A stretch of 37,592 nucleotides of DNA from Bacteroides sp. (GTDB lineage Bacteria; Bacteroidota; Bacteroidia; Bacteroidales; Bacteroidaceae), in the NCBI RefSeq assembly GCF_030151085.1, contig NZ_JASLER010000033.1:1-37592 (forward strand). Reading direction: 5' to 3'. This document shows positions 34,527 to 37,592 of this stretch, in pieces. The translations under genes were made by a program, and so were the position numbers. Positions within the stretch are counted from its first letter, which is position 1. Every line of letters begins with the position of its first letter. The notes beneath the pieces are model-generated. The model saw nothing but the letters and a program-made list of their open reading frames with translations, ran no database searches and was not told the origin of the DNA.

Positions 34527-35828
34527 ATGGATATACGTACATTTATAACTAACTATCAGGAAGCATTTGGAATGCAGGCCGAATTACCTATCGCCTTTTG
34601 GTATTCAGATGAAATGGAAGCGCCGACTGAAAAGGTGAACGGTTGCCTTTTTAAATGTATGCGACTGGTCAGAGACGGAAAAGTCATAAGTCTCAGTAAT
34701 GAAACAATTACTTGTGGAGGTGGTAAGTTCTATACAGGCTTTACAGAGATGCCCGAACGTGTCCCCGGCTTTGTTTCACTGAAAGAAAAATATAAAAAGA
34801 CACCTGAAATGGTACTCGATTTTATACAAGAGATACAAGTTCCCCAAGCAGACAAAACTTATTTGCATTTTGCCCGTATAGATCAAATATCATCTTTTGA
34901 CCAAGTAGAAGGTATCATGTTCCTAGCTACACCCGACATGTTATCCGGACTGGCTACTTGGGCATACTTCGATAATAACGCATACGATGCCGTGTTCTCT
35001 CCCTTCGGTTCAGGTTGTTCTTCTGTTGTTACACAAGTCATCCTTGAAAACAGGAAGCAAGGAAAACGAACCTTCTTAGGATTTTTCGATCCTTCCGTAC
35101 GTCCTTATTTCGAGGAGAACATACTAAGCTTCACTATTCCTATGTCGCGTTTTAAAGAAATGTATCACACTATGCGCAGTAGTTGCTTGTTCGATACACA
35201 CGCATGGGCGAAAATAAAAGAAAGATTGGAACTTTCCTCACCAGCAAGGACTGTAAATCAAAATCCGACTCTTATCTCATTTCCTATTTTTCCTGATATT
35301 CTCTTACGCGAGGTTACTTTAAAAGATGCTGCTGCAATCTATCATGCCATCGACTCCCATCGTGAATATCTGAGGACATGGTTACCTTTTGTAGATAAGA
35401 TGCATTCGGTAGCCGATGAAGAATCCTTTTTGAAAAGTGTACTTTCTGTTCCAGCAGAACAATATGAACCGATATTCGGGATATGGAATGACCGCAATGA
35501 ATTCTGCGGATTAGTAGGATTCCACTTCTCTGATTTTGCTAATCATCGCACAGAGATAGGTTATTGGCTGCTCCCTGAATATCAACACCGGGGAATCATG
35601 ACAGCCAGTGTTCGCAGATTATGCCAATGGTTGGTAAATGAAAAAGATATAAAACGTATACAAATTCGTTGTGCCACCGGCAATGCAGCAAGCAATGGTA
35701 TCCCTCTCCGCCTCGGTTTTCACCATGAAGGAACGGAACAAGCAGGAGAACTACTTGCCTCAGGAGAATTTACGGATATACATGTATATAGTATTTTGAA
35801 AGAAAAGGTATTAGCTACGATGAAATAA
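34527..35828 (+). CDS. DUF169-GNAT acetyltransferase fusion protein
   Basis: 433 aa with two parts. Residues 1 to about 240 match the DUF169 family, with LPIAFWYSDEMEAP, a Cys-containing NGCLFKCMRLVRDGKVISL, TCGGGKFYTGF, and later FSPFGSGCSSVVTQVI. Residues about 258-430 are a RimJ/RimL-type GNAT domain: LLREVTLKDAAAIYHAI, GLVGFHFSDFANHRTEIGYWLLPEYQHRGIMTASV (acetyl-CoA pyrophosphate loop QHRGIM), and NAASNGIPLRLGFHHEG. The two domains are usually separate proteins. The frame is continuous and the join is in a Ser/Pro-rich linker (LSSPARTVNQNPTL), so this looks like a real fusion. DUF169 function is unknown; the GNAT part may acetylate a protein N-terminus or small molecule. No signal peptide. 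Confidence 0.85.
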   Translation: MDIRTFITNYQEAFGMQAELPIAFWYSDEMEAPTEKVNGCLFKCMRLVRDGKVISLSNETITCGGGKFYTGFTEMPERVPGFVSLKEKYKKTPEMVLDFIQEIQVPQADKTYLHFARIDQISSFDQVEGIMFLATPDMLSGLATWAYFDNNAYDAVFSPFGSGCSSVVTQVILENRKQGKRTFLGFFDPSVRPYFEENILSFTIPMSRFKEMYHTMRSSCLFDTHAWAKIKERLELSSPARTVNQNPTLISFPIFPDILLREVTLKDAAAIYHAIDSHREYLRTWLPFVDKMHSVADEESFLKSVLSVPAEQYEPIFGIWNDRNEFCGLVGFHFSDFANHRTEIGYWLLPEYQHRGIMTASVRRLCQWLVNEKDIKRIQIRCATGNAASNGIPLRLGFHHEGTEQAGELLASGEFTDIHVYSILKEKVLATMK

Positions 35829-35897
35829 CTGATACAACCCTTGTAAAGATATAAAGCAGAATCAAATCATTATTGAAAAACCTTAGAATAAAATAGT

Positions 35898-36713
35898 ATG
35901 AATAAACTATACATCGTTATTATATGCCTGCTTAATGTAACAAAGCTCTGTTCACAAGAAATTATAACTGAAGCTAACTATCTGAAAGAAGACAGCACTC
36001 TTTGGATGAATTTTGAAAAACAACAAAAAACATTAAGTCAATATTGGGAAACTATGCCCGAAAAGAATGATAGTATTCAACATCTTTTTGAAGATATCTA
36101 CAGAAAGACTGCAAAAATGAACATAGAATTAGCTATGAAATATGCTTCAGTTCCTAGTGGACTGCAACGTCTATATATGACCCGTCTCGATATATCCAAA
36201 GATACTTTAGAAAGCATACTAAACTCACTTAGCAATGAAATTCAGGAGTCTTTCTATGGCAAAAATATTAAAGAACACCTACAAACCGATCAAATTCAAG
36301 AAGGCGATTCTATTTACACATTCCCGTGTATTCAAACAGATGGAAAAGAATTTGACTGGAATACTACCAGTGGAAAACAACTACTCATACTCTATGGTGG
36401 ATTGGGCTGTATGGGAAAAAGTGGACGCGAAGAATTGGAGTTATTGTATAATCAAACATCAAATGAGAATTTTCTAATAATAGTATACTGGCCTTGCAGT
36501 TCGCTAGAACATCTACGAGAAGTAAAACAAGAATATCCTTCTGAATATATTTTCATTTCTGACTTTAAACAAGATTCAAGTCCCATGAAAATCAAATATG
36601 GCACACAAGCTACTCCTACTTGCTTCTTAACAGATAAGCAACATATAGTAAAAGTAAAATGTACAGGTCTACACATGGAACGATTCAATAAGTATATTAG
36701 TCGTACTAAATAA
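35898..36713 (+). CDS. Exported thioredoxin-fold protein without CxxC
   Basis: 271 aa with a signal peptide (LYIVIICLLNVTKLCSQE, cleavage near residue 20). An N-terminal helical part of about 120 aa (QQKTLSQYWETMPEKNDS onwards) precedes a TlpA/AhpC-like thioredoxin fold (about 140-268): FPCIQTDGKEFDW, LLILYGGLGCMGKSGREELELL, then the cis-Pro region TQATPTCFLTDK. Where active TlpA proteins have CxxC there is GLGCMGKSG, a single Cys, so ordinary disulfide exchange is unlikely. Bacteroides encodes many such secreted thioredoxin-like proteins of unknown role. It sits 69 nt after the fusion gene and 27 nt before the AlaX-like gene, in the same direction. Confidence 0.78.
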   Translation: MNKLYIVIICLLNVTKLCSQEIITEANYLKEDSTLWMNFEKQQKTLSQYWETMPEKNDSIQHLFEDIYRKTAKMNIELAMKYASVPSGLQRLYMTRLDISKDTLESILNSLSNEIQESFYGKNIKEHLQTDQIQEGDSIYTFPCIQTDGKEFDWNTTSGKQLLILYGGLGCMGKSGREELELLYNQTSNENFLIIVYWPCSSLEHLREVKQEYPSEYIFISDFKQDSSPMKIKYGTQATPTCFLTDKQHIVKVKCTGLHMERFNKYISRTK

Positions 36714-36740
36714 AAAAAACAGAAAGCTATTGAAATAATT

Positions 36741-37208
36741 ATGGAACAAGAAATTCAACTCAACGATCACAACAAACAGGAGTACCCTCCTATGCATACC
36801 TGCGAGCACATTATCAATCAGACAATGATTAGGATATTTAATTGTGGACGTTCTGTATCAGCACATATCGAACGGAAGAAAAGTAAACTTGATTATCGTT
36901 TGGAAACCTGCCCTTCAGAAGACCAAGTGAAAAAGTTGGAAGAAGCAGTAAATGAAGTGATCGCACAACATCTACCAGTCACCACAGAATTCATTTCACA
37001 AGAGGAAGCAAAAGGACGTTTCGATTTGCAACGATTACCTGAAGATGCTTCTGAAACAGTACGTGTAGTAAAAGTTGGAGATTATGACGAATGTCTTTGC
37101 ATTGGTACACATGTAATCAACACATCAGAGATTGGAACCTTCAAAATCATCAGCCACGACTGGGATGAAGAGACTAAACGTTGGAGGATGCGTTTTAAAT
37201 TAGTTTGA
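36741..37208 (+). CDS. Stand-alone AlaX-like tRNA editing protein
   Basis: 155 aa, the size of small AlaX proteins. It carries both zinc-binding motifs of the alanyl/threonyl-tRNA synthetase second additional domain. HTCEH (HxxxH, His19 and His23) lies near the N-terminus. CIGTHVINTSEIGTFKI (CxxxH, Cys120 and His124) closely matches the CGGTHV..TGEIG.FKI end of the AlaRS editing domain. Such proteins remove Ser or Gly wrongly loaded on tRNA-Ala (or related errors) in trans in the cytoplasm. Which mischarged tRNA is cleared here is not decided. It starts 27 nt after the thioredoxin-fold gene, possibly in one transcript. Confidence 0.85.
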   Translation: MEQEIQLNDHNKQEYPPMHTCEHIINQTMIRIFNCGRSVSAHIERKKSKLDYRLETCPSEDQVKKLEEAVNEVIAQHLPVTTEFISQEEAKGRFDLQRLPEDASETVRVVKVGDYDECLCIGTHVINTSEIGTFKIISHDWDEETKRWRMRFKLV

Positions 37209-37310
37209 AAATCAATAAAATTTAAATAAATAAGATTACAAAATGACATAATACAAGTAAAATAGTCAGCGTATAAGTGACAAATAGTCAATTTAGAAGA
37301 TTAAATTCTA

Positions 37311-37326
37311 TTGGCACAAGGTTTGT
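37311..37326 (+). promoter_or_regulatory. Possible sigma-54 promoter of the Hsp20 gene
   Basis: TTGGCACAAGGTTTGT matches TGGCAC-N5-TTGC with correct spacing, except that the final C of the -12 GC is T. The predicted start is near 37338, 111 nt before the ATG. Two AAATAGTCA direct repeats 22 bp apart (37260-37268, 37282-37290) lie upstream. Confidence 0.4.
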
Positions 37327-37448
37327 TTTTTAGCTAATGAACAACGATTCAGCAAACAGATAGTAGTAGAAACAACACTAATGCTTGAAGATTGACGAAC
37401 CTGAGTTTAAACCTAAATTGTATGTTTAACTTAAACGAATAGGAGATT

Positions 37449-37592
37449 ATGACTATGATGCCTGTAAGAAGAACTCAAAATTGGTTGCCAAGTATTTTTA
37501 ATGATTTCTTTGACAACGACTGGATGGTAAAAGCAAATGCAACCGCACCTGCCATCAATGTATTCGAGACTGAAAAAGAGTACAAAGTAGAA
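37449..37592 (+). CDS. Hsp20/alpha-crystallin family small heat-shock protein (3' end outside window)
   Basis: The first 48 codons are present: MTMMPVRRTQNWLPSIFNDFF, then DNDWMVKANATAPAINVFETEKEYKVE, running off the window. This is the typical N-terminus of bacterial Hsp20 proteins. The aromatic PSIFNDFFD-type segment leads into PAINVFETEKEY, the first strands of the alpha-crystallin domain. Such proteins hold unfolding proteins in the cytoplasm during heat or envelope stress. An AGGAG (37441-37445) lies 3 nt before the ATG, closer than usual. The 240-bp gap before it carries a sigma-54-like motif and a long leader. Confidence 0.88.
   Translation, partial: MTMMPVRRTQNWLPSIFNDFFDNDWMVKANATAPAINVFETEKEYKVE

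Overview
This is a stretch of a Bacteroides-type (Bacteroidales) chromosome. The evidence is AT-rich intergenic DNA, promoters of the Bacteroidetes form (TTTG then TAnnTTTG instead of -35/-10), almost no Shine-Dalgarno sequences, and typical Bacteroides families (DUF1460, DUF4301, PepSY-like, GH2 beta-galactosidase, CvrA-type antiporter). No rRNA, tRNA, insertion sequence, prophage or CRISPR array was seen. Both ends cut a gene: a GH2 beta-galactosidase on the left and an Hsp20 chaperone on the right.

Left part (1-15.8 kb) is mostly housekeeping. In order: the 3' end of the beta-galactosidase, an exported DUF1460 protein, dnaB (minus) divergent from ispE, a PepSY-like exported protein, purT and a DUF4301 gene (minus), an exported unknown (minus), a RelA-like (p)ppGpp synthetase with dgkA, an MFS gene overlapping panB (minus), a HAD phosphatase (minus) and a MATE exporter. 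Strong hairpin terminators separate the convergent pairs.

Middle part (15.8-31 kb) is the most interesting. A minus-strand operon of about 10 kb encodes four paralogous 757-778 aa FtsX/MacB-type permeases and one LolD/MacB-type ATPase, with no membrane-fusion or outer-membrane partner in the window. It starts from a well-formed sigma-54 promoter (GG-N10-GC) with two tandem 17-bp inverted repeats centred about 93 and 114 bp upstream of the predicted start, 21 bp apart. About 2 kb away lie a sigma-54 NtrC-family response regulator and an NtrY-like histidine kinase, the obvious candidate controllers. Between them are a lipoprotein metallophosphoesterase and an overlapping barrel-like exported protein. 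I read this as a stress- or envelope-responsive sigma-54 regulon; the signal and the substrate are unknown.

Right part (31-37.6 kb): a CPA1 K+/H+ antiporter, a long-chain acyl-CoA synthetase, a compact candidate small-RNA gene (promoter plus intrinsic terminator about 60 nt apart), a DUF169-GNAT fusion, an exported thioredoxin-fold protein lacking CxxC, a stand-alone AlaX-like tRNA editing protein, and the start of an Hsp20 gene preceded by a second sigma-54-like motif.

Several intergenic regions carry degenerate tandem repeats with a 22-bp period in which each unit tends to be an imperfect dyad, although the sequence differs from place to place. The dnaB and ispE transcripts also share a nearly identical 30-nt leader element placed exactly 7 nt before each start codon.
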